DNA from: Dongia_A sp035695765
GTDB taxonomy: Bacteria; Pseudomonadota; Alphaproteobacteria; Dongiales; Dongiaceae
NCBI GenBank assembly: GCA_035695765.1
Contig: DASRRI010000037.1
Coordinates: forward strand, 4,519-68,518
Direction of reading: 5' to 3'
DNA length: 64,000 nucleotides
The notes below the pieces were generated by a model, which was given only the letters and a program-made list of their open reading frames with translations, did no database searches and was not told the DNA's origin. Below, piece by piece: positions 26,419 to 34,516 of this stretch. A program made the position numbers and the translations under genes. How positions within the stretch are numbered: the first letter of the stretch is position 1; each line of letters starts with the position of its first letter.

Positions 26419-27069
26419 CTACCGCGCGCGCATGAGCTTGCGCTCCAGCAACCGGGCGCAAAAGGTGAGCGGGAAGCACATGGCGAAATAGATCAGCGCC
26501 ACCAGCCCATAGACCAGGAACGGCTGGAAGGTGGCGTTGGTGACGATCTGGCCGGCCTTGGTCAGCTCGGCGAAACCAACGATCGAGGCAAGGGCGGTGC
26601 TCTTCAGCAACTGCACCAGGAAGCCGACGGTCGGCGGGATGGCGATGCGAAAGGATTGCGGCAGGATGATGTAGCGCATCTGCAGCAGGAAATTCATGCC
26701 GAGGCTGGCGCTGGCGTCCCATTGGCCGCGCGGGACAGCATCGACGCAGCCGCGCCAGATCTCCGCGAGGAAGGCGCTGGCATAAAGCGTCAGCGCCACG
26801 CCCGCTGCCAGGATCGGCGACACGTCGACACCCAGGAGCGGCAGGCCGAAGAACACCAGAAAAAGCTGCAGCAACAAGGGAGTGCCTTGCAGCAGCTCGA
26901 CATAAAGATGAACCAGCCGGACGCCGTAGCGCGGCTGGCCATAGCGCAACAACAGCAGGACGAGGGCGCCAATCCCGCCGCCGACGAAAGCGATGGCGGA
27001 GAGCAACAGGGTCCAGCGCGCGGCGAGCAGCAGGAACTGGAGTATGTCCCAGAGCGGAACGTTGATCAT
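26419..27069 (-). CDS. polar amino-acid ABC importer, permease 2
   Basis: A 216-residue HisM/GlnP-type permease with about five membrane helices. The family segment YVELLQGTPLLLQLFLVFFGLP follows the first helices, and the ATPase-contact loop reads VPRGQWDASASLGMNFLLQMRYIILPQ. Its ATG overlaps the stop of the upstream permease by 4 bp. Confidence 0.92.
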   Translation of the reverse strand: MINVPLWDILQFLLLAARWTLLLSAIAFVGGGIGALVLLLLRYGQPRYGVRLVHLYVELLQGTPLLLQLFLVFFGLPLLGVDVSPILAAGVALTLYASAFLAEIWRGCVDAVPRGQWDASASLGMNFLLQMRYIILPQSFRIAIPPTVGFLVQLLKSTALASIVGFAELTKAGQIVTNATFQPFLVYGLVALIYFAMCFPLTFCARLLERKLMRAR

Positions 27070-27734
27070 CGGAGGCGCCCCGCGAACAGCCGCCGTCCGG
27101 CGCGGGTCATCAGCCAGCGCAGTCCCACCGCCATCCCCAGATAGGCGAGGGTGATCACGAAATAGGTCTCGAACGCGCGATAGGTGCGCGATTGGATGAA
27201 GTCCGCGACATGCGTCAGGTCGGTGACCGCGATCTGCGACACCACTGCCGATTCCAGCATGGTGATGATGATCTGGCTGACCAGCGCCGGATAAACATTG
27301 GCGATGGCCTGCGGCAGGATCACGTAGACGAACACCGAGACCGGCTTCAGCCCGAGCGCGAACCCCGCCTCGCGCTGGCCGGGCGGGACGGCCTCGATCC
27401 CGGCGCGCACGATTTCGATCGCATAGGCGGTCAAGTTGATCGTCATCGCCAGGATCGCGGCCTGCAACGCCGTCATTTTCAGCCCGAGGGCCGGCAGGCC
27501 GAAGAAGATGAAGAACAGCTGGACAATGAAGGGCGTGTTGCGGATGAGCTCAACGTAAGCCGCGACCAGCGCGCGGGCCCATTTGAGGCCCCAGCGCGCC
27601 GTCGCGGCTCCGCCGATGCTGAGCGCAATTCCGATCGTTGCGGCGATGGCGGTCAGGGCGAGCGTCACGCCCGCGCCCTTCAAGAACAGGGTCAGGTAGC
27701 TCGCCAGCGCTCCGAAATCGAACTGATAGCCCAT
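27066..27734 (-). CDS. polar amino-acid ABC importer, permease 1
   Basis: A 222-residue HisQ/GlnP-type permease. It shows YVELIRNTPFIVQLFFIFFG and the EAA-type loop VPPGQREAGFALGLKPVSV with following VILPQAIANVYPAL, the standard polar amino-acid permease signature. It sits between the binding-protein gene (27 bp upstream) and the second permease (4-bp overlap). Confidence 0.92.
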   Translation of the reverse strand: MGYQFDFGALASYLTLFLKGAGVTLALTAIAATIGIALSIGGAATARWGLKWARALVAAYVELIRNTPFIVQLFFIFFGLPALGLKMTALQAAILAMTINLTAYAIEIVRAGIEAVPPGQREAGFALGLKPVSVFVYVILPQAIANVYPALVSQIIITMLESAVVSQIAVTDLTHVADFIQSRTYRAFETYFVITLAYLGMAVGLRWLMTRAGRRLFAGRLR

Positions 27735-27761
27735 CCGCAGCCGGAGATCAGATGTGACGGC

Positions 27762-28562
27762 TCAGAAGTCGGCCGGCAGCGGCTGCTTCAGCCATTTCAC
27801 CGCCAGCTCGTTCAGGCTGCCGTCCTTCTTCATGCCGGCCAGGATTTCGTTCAGCCTCTGCTGCAGTCGGGTCTCGCCCTTTTTCACGGCCATGTTGGAG
27901 GGCGAGGTCAGGAGCTGGAACTTCTCCACCGGCTTGATCGCGGGGTTCTTGGCCAGGATCGTGGCGCCGACATCATTGCCGACCACCATCAACTGCGCCT
28001 GCCCGGACAGGAACGCGGAGATGACGCCGTTATAGTCGTTGTAGCGCTGAATATCGGCGCCCTGCGGTGCGACCTTCGTCACCTCGGTATCCTCGAGCGT
28101 GCCGCGGTTGACGGCGATGGTCTTGCCGGCGAGGTCGGCAGCGCCTTTCACCGCGACGTCTTCGGGTCCCATGACGGCGATGTAATAGGGGGCGTAGGGA
28201 TCGGTGAAATCGACGACCTGGGCGCGCTCGTCGCTGTAGCCGATGCTGAGCAGCAGATCGACCTTGCCTTCGGACAGATAGGGGATGCGGTTCTGGCCTG
28301 TGATGCCGACGATCTCCGGCTTCGCGCCGAGCGCGGCCGCCAGTTTGTCCGCCATCTCGACATCATAGCCCTGGATCTTCATGTCCGAGCCGAGCGAGGC
28401 GAAAGGAGGGAAATCCTCGAACAGCCCGATGCGGACGGTCCCGGCCTTGGTGATGTCGTCCAGGACATCGGCACTGGCCGCGCCGGCGCCGAAGGTCAGC
28501 AGGCCCAGCGTCAAGGCAACGCCCTGGACCAGCACGGTCCGGCGCGATTGTGAGAGAGTCAT
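27762..28562 (-). CDS. polar amino-acid ABC importer, solute-binding protein
   Basis: A 266-residue family-3 periplasmic binding protein. A signal peptide with a hydrophobic core ends near ASA-DVL. The mature part has GTVRIGLFEDFPPFASL, the IQGYDVEMADKLAAALG segment, and the AGKTIAVNRGTLED lobe. ATG 28562 follows a GGGGG stretch; an upstream extension is rejected because the signal peptide starts here. Ligand not readable from sequence. Confidence 0.92.
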   Translation of the reverse strand: MTLSQSRRTVLVQGVALTLGLLTFGAGAASADVLDDITKAGTVRIGLFEDFPPFASLGSDMKIQGYDVEMADKLAAALGAKPEIVGITGQNRIPYLSEGKVDLLLSIGYSDERAQVVDFTDPYAPYYIAVMGPEDVAVKGAADLAGKTIAVNRGTLEDTEVTKVAPQGADIQRYNDYNGVISAFLSGQAQLMVVGNDVGATILAKNPAIKPVEKFQLLTSPSNMAVKKGETRLQQRLNEILAGMKKDGSLNELAVKWLKQPLPADF

Positions 28563-28766
28563 GGTTGCCCCCTGTGGATGTCGATCGAATGAGATTCTAT
28601 GCGGTACGCTTCCGATCAGGGCCGGAAGGGCCTCAGCGGGCGCACAATGGGCCGGAGGGTGACCGCTTGCAATAGCGCCCTGCCGAAACTCACTTCGGGG
28701 GGCACCGATGTAACGATGAGCAGACCCCCGGCGCTTCACGTCCAGGAACAGTTCCAGGACACGGGG

Positions 28767-29576
28767 TCAAAAATGGTAGTTGACGAGGGCCGCCGCTCGG
28801 AAGTTGTCTCTGCTGCCGCGATTATCGACGATCGGGCTGTCGGCGGCGTCTTCGAGCATGCGCTGATAGCTGCCCGACATGCTGAATGACCAGTTCTTGG
28901 TGATGAGGTAGGTGACACCGAGACCGAGTTCGGCATCCTTGAAGCCGGCATCGGTGTCGAACGGTCGCAATCCCGACCGTGCTGCGTCGGCATCGGAGAT
29001 CCCGAAACGATTGGACATGTAGTCGCTGCTGGCCCAGCTCACAGCGATGGAACTGTTGAAGAGCACCTCCTGCGTGATCGGCAGCCGGATCCTTGCGCGC
29101 GGCGTGACGAGGGCGCCATTGCCGTGCAAGACGTCATAGGTCGCCTCGACCTCCAGGCCATATTGGATGTGCTGATCGTCGGTGATCTCGTAGCCAGCGA
29201 CCACGCCCGCCTGGATTGCATTCGACGGCCGCTCCAGTTCGCTCACGGCGTCGTCGTCGACGTCATCGTAATCCGATTGATAGTGTGCCGTGATGCCGAG
29301 CCTGAAATTCTCGCTCGGCAACAGGTTCGATTCCAAGCGCAAGCCACGAATGCTGACATAAGTGTTGGGGCCATAGAGATTGCCCACGCGCAGGTTCCAT
29401 GCGGGGACCGGATGGTATTCGTCGGAGCCCTCATACTCCGGGACAAAGGCGGCGCCGGCCCCGAGCGTCAGATCGACGCCGCCGGATGACGGTTTGGCGC
29501 CGTCAGCCGAAGCCGCCGTCGCAGGAGCGGCGAGGAGAGCAGCGGAAAGAATTGCGATCGGTCCACGGCCGAACAT
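28767..29576 (-). CDS. MipA/OmpV-family outer-membrane protein
   Basis: A 269-residue beta-barrel protein. The signal peptide ends near ASA-DG; the mature protein opens with LTLGAGAAFVPEYEGSDEY, the MipA/OmpV hallmark, alternates polar and hydrophobic strands and ends in aromatic YHF, the outer-membrane insertion signal. GGAGAG precedes ATG 29576, making it a better start than the TTG 18 bases upstream. Family members are porin-like or scaffold proteins. Confidence 0.88.
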   Translation of the reverse strand: MFGRGPIAILSAALLAAPATAASADGAKPSSGGVDLTLGAGAAFVPEYEGSDEYHPVPAWNLRVGNLYGPNTYVSIRGLRLESNLLPSENFRLGITAHYQSDYDDVDDDAVSELERPSNAIQAGVVAGYEITDDQHIQYGLEVEATYDVLHGNGALVTPRARIRLPITQEVLFNSSIAVSWASSDYMSNRFGISDADAARSGLRPFDTDAGFKDAELGLGVTYLITKNWSFSMSGSYQRMLEDAADSPIVDNRGSRDNFRAAALVNYHF

Positions 29577-29666
29577 GCACTCTCCGATCGGCAACCGAAT
29601 TTGCCCGAAACGGAATGGCCTAGCGCAAGCATCGCGCGGTGCAATGACATTGTAGCGAATTCAAGC

Positions 29667-29706
29667 CGCGGGGCATAGCCGCGCGGATCGAGGGCTCAGC
29701 CCCGCG
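29667..29706 (-). terminator. hairpin after the Frc-type ATPase gene
   Basis: 8-bp arms CGCGGGGC (29667-29674) and GCCCCGCG (29699-29706) lie just beyond the stop of the sugar ATPase gene in its reading direction. There is no clear T-run, so this may be an mRNA 3' stabiliser rather than a terminator. Confidence 0.4.
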
Positions 29707-29723
29707 ACCCTGCTCAAGGCGCG

Positions 29724-30509
29724 CTAATGCACCCGTTCTTCCGCCGGCGCTTCGAGCGCGCCGGTCATCAGGGCGACCGCTTCGGACATGGTGTATTTCT
29801 TGGGGTCGATGACCGTCAGGCGCTTGCCGAGGCGGTGGATGTGGATGCGGTCGGCGACCTCGAACACGTGCGGCATGTTGTGGCTGATCAGCACGATGGG
29901 CAGGCCGCGGCGCTTCACGTCCTGGATCAGCTCCAGCACACGGCGCGATTCCTTGACGCCGAGGGCGGCCGTCGGTTCGTCCATGATCACCACCTTGCTG
30001 CCGAAGGCGGCGGCGCGCGCGACGGCAACACCTTGACGCTGGCCGCCGCTCAGGGTCTCGACCGGCTGGTTGATGTTCTGGATGGTGAGGAGCCCGAGCT
30101 CGGATAGCTTTTCGCGCGCGATCTTCTGCATGGTCGCCTTGTCGAGCTTACGGAACAAGGATCCCGCCGGCCCTTTGGCCCTGATCTCGCGCCCCAGGAA
30201 CAGGTTGTCGACGATGGACAGCGCAGGAGAGAGGGCAAGGTTCTGATAGACCGTCTCGATCCCTGCGCGCCGCGCATCCATTGGCGAGCGGAAATGGATC
30301 GGCTTGCCGTCCATCAGGATCTCGCCATGGTCGGGCGCGATGGCGCCGGTCAGCGCCTTGATCAGGGTCGACTTGCCCGCGCCGTTGTCGCCGATGACAG
30401 CCAGGATCTCGCCGGGATAGAGGTCGAAATCCGCATGGTCGAGGGCGGTGACGCGGCCATAGCGTTTGCTGAGGGCGCGCGCTTGCAGGATCGGTTGTGC
30501 GCTGGTCAT
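29724..30509 (-). CDS. frcA: Frc-type sugar ABC importer, ATP-binding subunit
   Basis: A 261-residue single-domain ATPase of the monosaccharide class (half of an RbsA-like protein, as in FrcA). Walker A is GDNGAGKST near residue 40, the Q-loop YQNLALSPAL, signature LSGGQRQGVAVARA, Walker B VVIMDEPTAALG, switch His in LISHNMPHVFE. ATG 30509 overlaps the permease stop by 4 bp. It is the last gene of the binding-protein/permease/ATPase operon. Confidence 0.88.
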   Translation of the reverse strand: MTSAQPILQARALSKRYGRVTALDHADFDLYPGEILAVIGDNGAGKSTLIKALTGAIAPDHGEILMDGKPIHFRSPMDARRAGIETVYQNLALSPALSIVDNLFLGREIRAKGPAGSLFRKLDKATMQKIAREKLSELGLLTIQNINQPVETLSGGQRQGVAVARAAAFGSKVVIMDEPTAALGVKESRRVLELIQDVKRRGLPIVLISHNMPHVFEVADRIHIHRLGKRLTVIDPKKYTMSEAVALMTGALEAPAEERVH

Positions 30510-31600
30510 GCCGAGACCCTCCGCAGCCATTGGTCGATCGAGACCGCGACAATGATGAGGAACCCGACCGCGAATTCCTGCCACAGCACATCGACGCCGG
30601 AGAGGGCAAGGCCGTTGCGGAACACGCCGACGATGAGGGCCCCGATCAACGTGCCGATGATCGAGCCGCGTCCGCCGAACAGGCTGGTGCCGCCGATGAC
30701 GACGGCGGTGATGCTATCGAGGTTGGAAGTGTAGCCCGCCTGCGGGCTGACCGATCCGATGCGGCCGATAAGCGCCCAGCCCGCGACGGCACAGATGAAG
30801 CCGGCGATGGCGTAGACCGAAAGCAGCAGCTGGTTGGTGCGGATTCCGGCGAGCTGCGCGGCCTCCGGGTCATCGCCGATGGCGTAGACGTGCCGGCCGA
30901 ACGAGGTCCAATTGAGGATGTACCAGAACAGGCCCACCAGCCCCAGCATCATCAGCGATCCGTAGGTGATGCGCGCCTGGCCAAGGATGATCGGTGTGCC
31001 GGTCAGCTGCAGGAACGACGCCCCCTCGGCGATGTCCTGCGAGCGGATGCTTTCGCTGCCCGAATACCAGAGATTGAGCGCGAAGAAGATGCTCCAGGTG
31101 CCGAGGGTCACGATGAAAGGCGGCAGGCGCAGCTTGGTCACCAGCAAGCCGTTTATCATCCCGCACAGCGTCCCGACGATGAGGCCGCTGGCGAAGGCGA
31201 CCGGGACGGGCAGGCCGACAGTGATCGCGAACTTGCCCATGACGACGGAGCTCAGCACCATCATCGCGCCGACCGAAAGGTCGATGCCGGCGGTCAGCAC
31301 GATCAGGGTCTGCGCCACGCCGACGATGCCGATGATCGTGACCTGCTGCAGCACCAGCGAGAAATTGAAGGGATGTAGGAACTTCGATCCGGCGATGATC
31401 GAGAACAGGATGATCGCGAGCACCAGCACGATTGCGGGGATCGCGGTCGGGTGCGCATGCAGGAAATGCTGCAGCCGCCGCAGCGGCGTGTCCACATCCT
31501 CCTCGAAGGAGGCGACACTCTGGTCAGCCTTCTTCAGGACCTGCTCGTAGGTGGCTGTGCCGGCCGCGCCTGGACCGGATGGTGATTCCGCTGGGCTCAT
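30506..31600 (-). CDS. frcC: Frc-type sugar ABC importer, permease
   Basis: A 364-residue RbsC/FrcC-type permease. After a ~50-residue cytoplasmic N-terminus come about nine to ten helices, with the family's TLIVLTAGIDLSVGAMM and GTSLFGGRGSIIGTLIGALI segments and GDDPEAAQLAGI between them. ATG 31600 is chosen; a TTG two codons earlier is also possible. It imports a monosaccharide, with the neighbouring kinases suggesting a ketose, by context. Confidence 0.9.
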   Translation of the reverse strand: MSPAESPSGPGAAGTATYEQVLKKADQSVASFEEDVDTPLRRLQHFLHAHPTAIPAIVLVLAIILFSIIAGSKFLHPFNFSLVLQQVTIIGIVGVAQTLIVLTAGIDLSVGAMMVLSSVVMGKFAITVGLPVPVAFASGLIVGTLCGMINGLLVTKLRLPPFIVTLGTWSIFFALNLWYSGSESIRSQDIAEGASFLQLTGTPIILGQARITYGSLMMLGLVGLFWYILNWTSFGRHVYAIGDDPEAAQLAGIRTNQLLLSVYAIAGFICAVAGWALIGRIGSVSPQAGYTSNLDSITAVVIGGTSLFGGRGSIIGTLIGALIVGVFRNGLALSGVDVLWQEFAVGFLIIVAVSIDQWLRRVSA

Positions 31601-31625
31601 GTCCAACCCCTGATCTGAGGCGTCA

Positions 31626-31678
31626 CTGCATCAGCCGCTTGCGGCGACCCTTCCGCTTGGAAAGGGCCGCCGTTGCAG
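31626..31678 (-). terminator. strong intercistronic hairpin between binding-protein and permease genes
   Basis: CGGCGACCCTTCC (31642-31654) pairs almost fully with GGAAAGGGCCGCCG (31659-31672) around a 4-base loop, extended by outer CTGCA/TGCAG arms. There is no strong T-run. It probably protects the 3' end of the binding-protein message and tunes subunit ratios. Confidence 0.6.
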
Positions 31679-31709
31679 CATTATTTTGGATTGCGCGGCG
31701 AGGGTGAAC

Positions 31710-32744
31710 TCAACCCCAGCACTTCGCAAGGCCTTCCTTCACGCTGAGCGAAGGCACGCCCTCGGCCGGCTTGTCGGTGATGAGCTCGACGCCGGTGTTG
31801 AAGAAATCGAGGCCGGGCGAGTTCTCCGGCTTCTTCTGGGTCTTGACGTAATCCACCACCGCCTGGACGCCCATCGAGGCCATGAGCAGCGGATATTGCT
31901 GTGAGGTGGCGCCGATGACGCCGGCTTGCACGTTCTTGACGCCGGGGCAGCCGCCGTCGACCGAGACGATGGTCACATCTTTCTCACGGCCCACCGCCTT
32001 CAACGCCTCATAGGCACCGGCGGCGGCCGGCTCGTTGATGGTGTAGACGAGGTTGATGGTCGGATCCTTCTGCAACAGGTTCTCCATCGCCTTGCGGCCG
32101 CCTTCCTCGTTGCCGGAGGTGACGTCGTGGCCGGAGATGCGCGGATCGTCTTCATCGCCGATCTTGGTCGGTTTCTTGATGTCGATGCCGAAGCCCTTCA
32201 TGAAGCCCTGGTCACGCAGGTAGTCGACGGTCGGCTGCATCGGCGTCAGATCGAGGAAGCCGATATGCGCGTCCTTCGCGCCGTCGCCCAAAGTCTTCGC
32301 TGCCCACTGGCCGATCAGCTCACCGGCCTTGAAATTGTCGGTCGCGAGCGTTGCATCGGCGGCTGTGATCGGCTCCAGCGGCGTGTCGAGCGCGATCACC
32401 ATGATGCCGGCCTGGCGCGCCTTCTCGACCGAGGGCACGATCGCCTTGGTGTCGCTCGGCGTGATGAGAATCCCCTTGGCGCCGGCTGCGATCAGGCTCT
32501 CGATCGCGGCGACCTGGGATTCGTTGTCGCCATCGACCTTGCCGGCATAGGAGCGCAATTCGACGCCGAGTTCCTTGGCCTTGGCCTGCGCGCCTTCCTT
32601 CATCTTGACGAAGAATGGGTTGATGTCGGTTTTGGTGATGAGCCCGACAATGATGTCTTCGGCAAGGGCAGGGGCGCTGCCGAGCAAGGCAAGGCAGGTC
32701 GTGCCGAGAACGATGTTTCTAAGACGGCGTAATGAAGTCGTCAC
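31710..32744 (-). CDS. frcB: Frc-type sugar ABC importer, solute-binding protein
   Basis: A 344-residue periplasmic-binding (RbsB-like) protein. The GTG at 32744 is chosen: it has GGGAGGACAAAA just upstream and is followed by a proper signal peptide (basic TSLRRLR, hydrophobic core, ALA-ED cleavage). Mature features: IIVGLITKTDINPFFVKMKEG, KGILITPSDTKAI, IALDTPLEP and the TINEPAAAGAYEAL lobe. It is the first gene of the importer operon, divergent from a ROK regulator. Confidence 0.9.
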   Translation of the reverse strand: MTTSLRRLRNIVLGTTCLALLGSAPALAEDIIVGLITKTDINPFFVKMKEGAQAKAKELGVELRSYAGKVDGDNESQVAAIESLIAAGAKGILITPSDTKAIVPSVEKARQAGIMVIALDTPLEPITAADATLATDNFKAGELIGQWAAKTLGDGAKDAHIGFLDLTPMQPTVDYLRDQGFMKGFGIDIKKPTKIGDEDDPRISGHDVTSGNEEGGRKAMENLLQKDPTINLVYTINEPAAAGAYEALKAVGREKDVTIVSVDGGCPGVKNVQAGVIGATSQQYPLLMASMGVQAVVDYVKTQKKPENSPGLDFFNTGVELITDKPAEGVPSLSVKEGLAKCWG

Positions 32745-32886
32745 TTTTGTCCTCCCATGATTCCCCGGTTCGGGGGCGAGCATTCGTTGGTGCCGATGCG
32801 CGGCTAAAGCATCTTGGCGGGATCGCGCAACCCCGCAAGCAAAGACGCTGGCCACCGCGGCCATTCCAGACAATGTTTCACGCGGA

Positions 32887-32921
32887 GTCAATAATTAAAT
32901 CACGCGGATTTAGTTATTGAC
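32887..32921. promoter_or_regulatory. 35-bp inverted-repeat operator between frcB and the ROK regulator
   Basis: Arms GTCAATAATTAAATC (32887-32901) and GATTTAGTTATTGAC (32907-32921) match at 14 of 15 positions around a 5-base spacer ACGCG. The AT-rich arms, in an otherwise GC-rich divergent promoter, resemble ROK-family (XylR/NagC-like) operators. The regulator gene starts 73 bases to the right. Confidence 0.75.
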
Positions 32922-32993
32922 CGAGAGGCCGAAAATGGCAATCTTTCAAAGCGTAAGGCCGTCCGGGCCCGGGGTGGAAATTACAGTATTGTC

Positions 32994-34238
32994 ATGGCAA
33001 AGGCCGATCCGGGATCGTCGCTCCATCAGGCGCCAAGCAGCCAGCCCTTGCATCATCTGGCGCGCGGTGGCAGCCAGTCCGGCCTGCGGCTCTATAATGA
33101 GCGCCTGGTGCTGTCCCTGATCCGGCGCTATGGCAGCCTGCCAAAGGCGGAGATCGCGCGCGTCACCGGCCTTTCGGCGCAGACCGCCTCCGTGATTGTG
33201 AAGCAGCTCGAAGCCGATGGCTTGCTGCTGCGCCAGCGGCCGCAGCGCGGACGCATCGGCCAGCCGCCGGTTCCGCTCAGCCTCAATCCAGACGGCGCCT
33301 ATTCGATCGGCTTGAAAGTGGGCCGGCGCAGCGCCGACCTGGTGCTGATCGATCTCATGGGCAAGGTGCGCGCGAGCCTGCATCACACCTATCGTTTTCC
33401 GGAGCCGCGCGCGACGCTCGATTTCGTGCGCGACGGCGTCGAGGACTTGCAGCGCGATCTGAAGCCGGCGCAGCGCATGCGCATCTCCGGTCTCGGCATC
33501 GCGACGCCGTTCGAGCTGTGGAACTGGGAGAAGGAGATCGGCGCACCACGCGATGTCCTGCAGATCTGGCGCGCCTTCGACCTGGTGGGCGAGGTGGCGA
33601 AGCTGTCGAGCTGGCCGGTGCAGCTGTGCAACGACGCGACCGCGGCCTGCGCGGCGGAACTCTCCTTCGGCATCGGCAACCGCTATCGCGACTTCGTCTA
33701 TTTCTTCATCGGTTCGTTCGTCGGCGGCGGCATCGTCCTCAACGGCATGCTCTATCAGGGCCGCACAGGCAATGCCGGCGCGCTCGGCTCCATGCCGGTG
33801 TCGGGCGAGGGACCGCTCGGTGTCCTGCAGCTCATCCGCTCGGCCTCGCTCTATCGGCTGGAGCAGATGATCGGCAATCGAGGTCGCGATCCATCCGTGC
33901 TGTGGAGGAATCCGCAGGATTGGGGCGAGATCGGCCAGCCGCTCGATGCCTGGATCAAGGAATCTTCGATCCACCTCGCCCAGGCGATCGTCGCCAGCGT
34001 CGCGGTGGTGGATTTCGAAGCCGCGATTATCGACGCCGCCTGTCCACCCGATGTGCGCAAACGCCTGCTGGACCTGACCAAGGTGCAAATCGCGCAGCTC
34101 GACCAGCAGGGCCTGTCGCCATTCTCCGTCGTCGAAGGCACCATCGGCAGCGACGCCCGCGCCATCGGCGCTGCGAGCCTGCCACTGCTGACGAACTTCG
34201 CGGTGGACCGGGAGATTTTTCTGCGGAATGCGGGGTAG
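32994..34238 (+). CDS. ROK-family transcriptional regulator
   Basis: A 414-residue ROK repressor. The N-terminal winged helix spans ~30-100 (LVLSLIRRYGSLPKAEIARVTG, then LSAQTASVIVKQLEADGLL), followed by the ROK domain with GIATPFELW, NDATAACAAEL and the FIGSFVGGGIVLNG segment corresponding to the ROK signature. It corresponds in position and domain order to FrcR of the rhizobial fructose locus. It presumably binds the inverted repeat at 32887-32921. Confidence 0.9.
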   Translation: MAKADPGSSLHQAPSSQPLHHLARGGSQSGLRLYNERLVLSLIRRYGSLPKAEIARVTGLSAQTASVIVKQLEADGLLLRQRPQRGRIGQPPVPLSLNPDGAYSIGLKVGRRSADLVLIDLMGKVRASLHHTYRFPEPRATLDFVRDGVEDLQRDLKPAQRMRISGLGIATPFELWNWEKEIGAPRDVLQIWRAFDLVGEVAKLSSWPVQLCNDATAACAAELSFGIGNRYRDFVYFFIGSFVGGGIVLNGMLYQGRTGNAGALGSMPVSGEGPLGVLQLIRSASLYRLEQMIGNRGRDPSVLWRNPQDWGEIGQPLDAWIKESSIHLAQAIVASVAVVDFEAAIIDAACPPDVRKRLLDLTKVQIAQLDQQGLSPFSVVEGTIGSDARAIGAASLPLLTNFAVDREIFLRNAG

Positions 34239-34289
34239 GAGGCAGTTTTCACTACTCTCTTCTCATCGATGCAGTACTCTTTCTGTCAC

Positions 34290-34396
34290 CCCCGCCAAGC
34301 CGCGCAGCGGCGCAGATCCGGGGCCCATGGGAACGCGCTGCAACGCTGATGGATCATATGGGTCCCGGGTCGTGCCGCTGCGCGGCCCGCCCGGGA
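34290..34396. repeat. large imperfect inverted repeat (possible dispersed palindromic element)
   Basis: About 40-base arms: the left arm has GCCGCGCAGCGGC then CCGGGGCCCAT; the right arm has ATGGGTCCCGGG then GCCGCTGCGCGGC, near-perfect complements. The loop is ~30 bases. It fills the gap between two convergent genes and resembles the mobile palindromic repeats seen between alphaproteobacterial genes. It may also end transcription from both sides. Confidence 0.6.
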
Positions 34397-34516
34397 TGAT
34401 GGCGACGGGCTTCCCGAACCAACAGCCCGAGAAACGCCGGATACATGTACGCTTCCGCTACCCCATGAGTTTCCTCTTGCGGCAGCGGGAAGGTCCATAC
34501 ATGACAGTGAAGGTAT

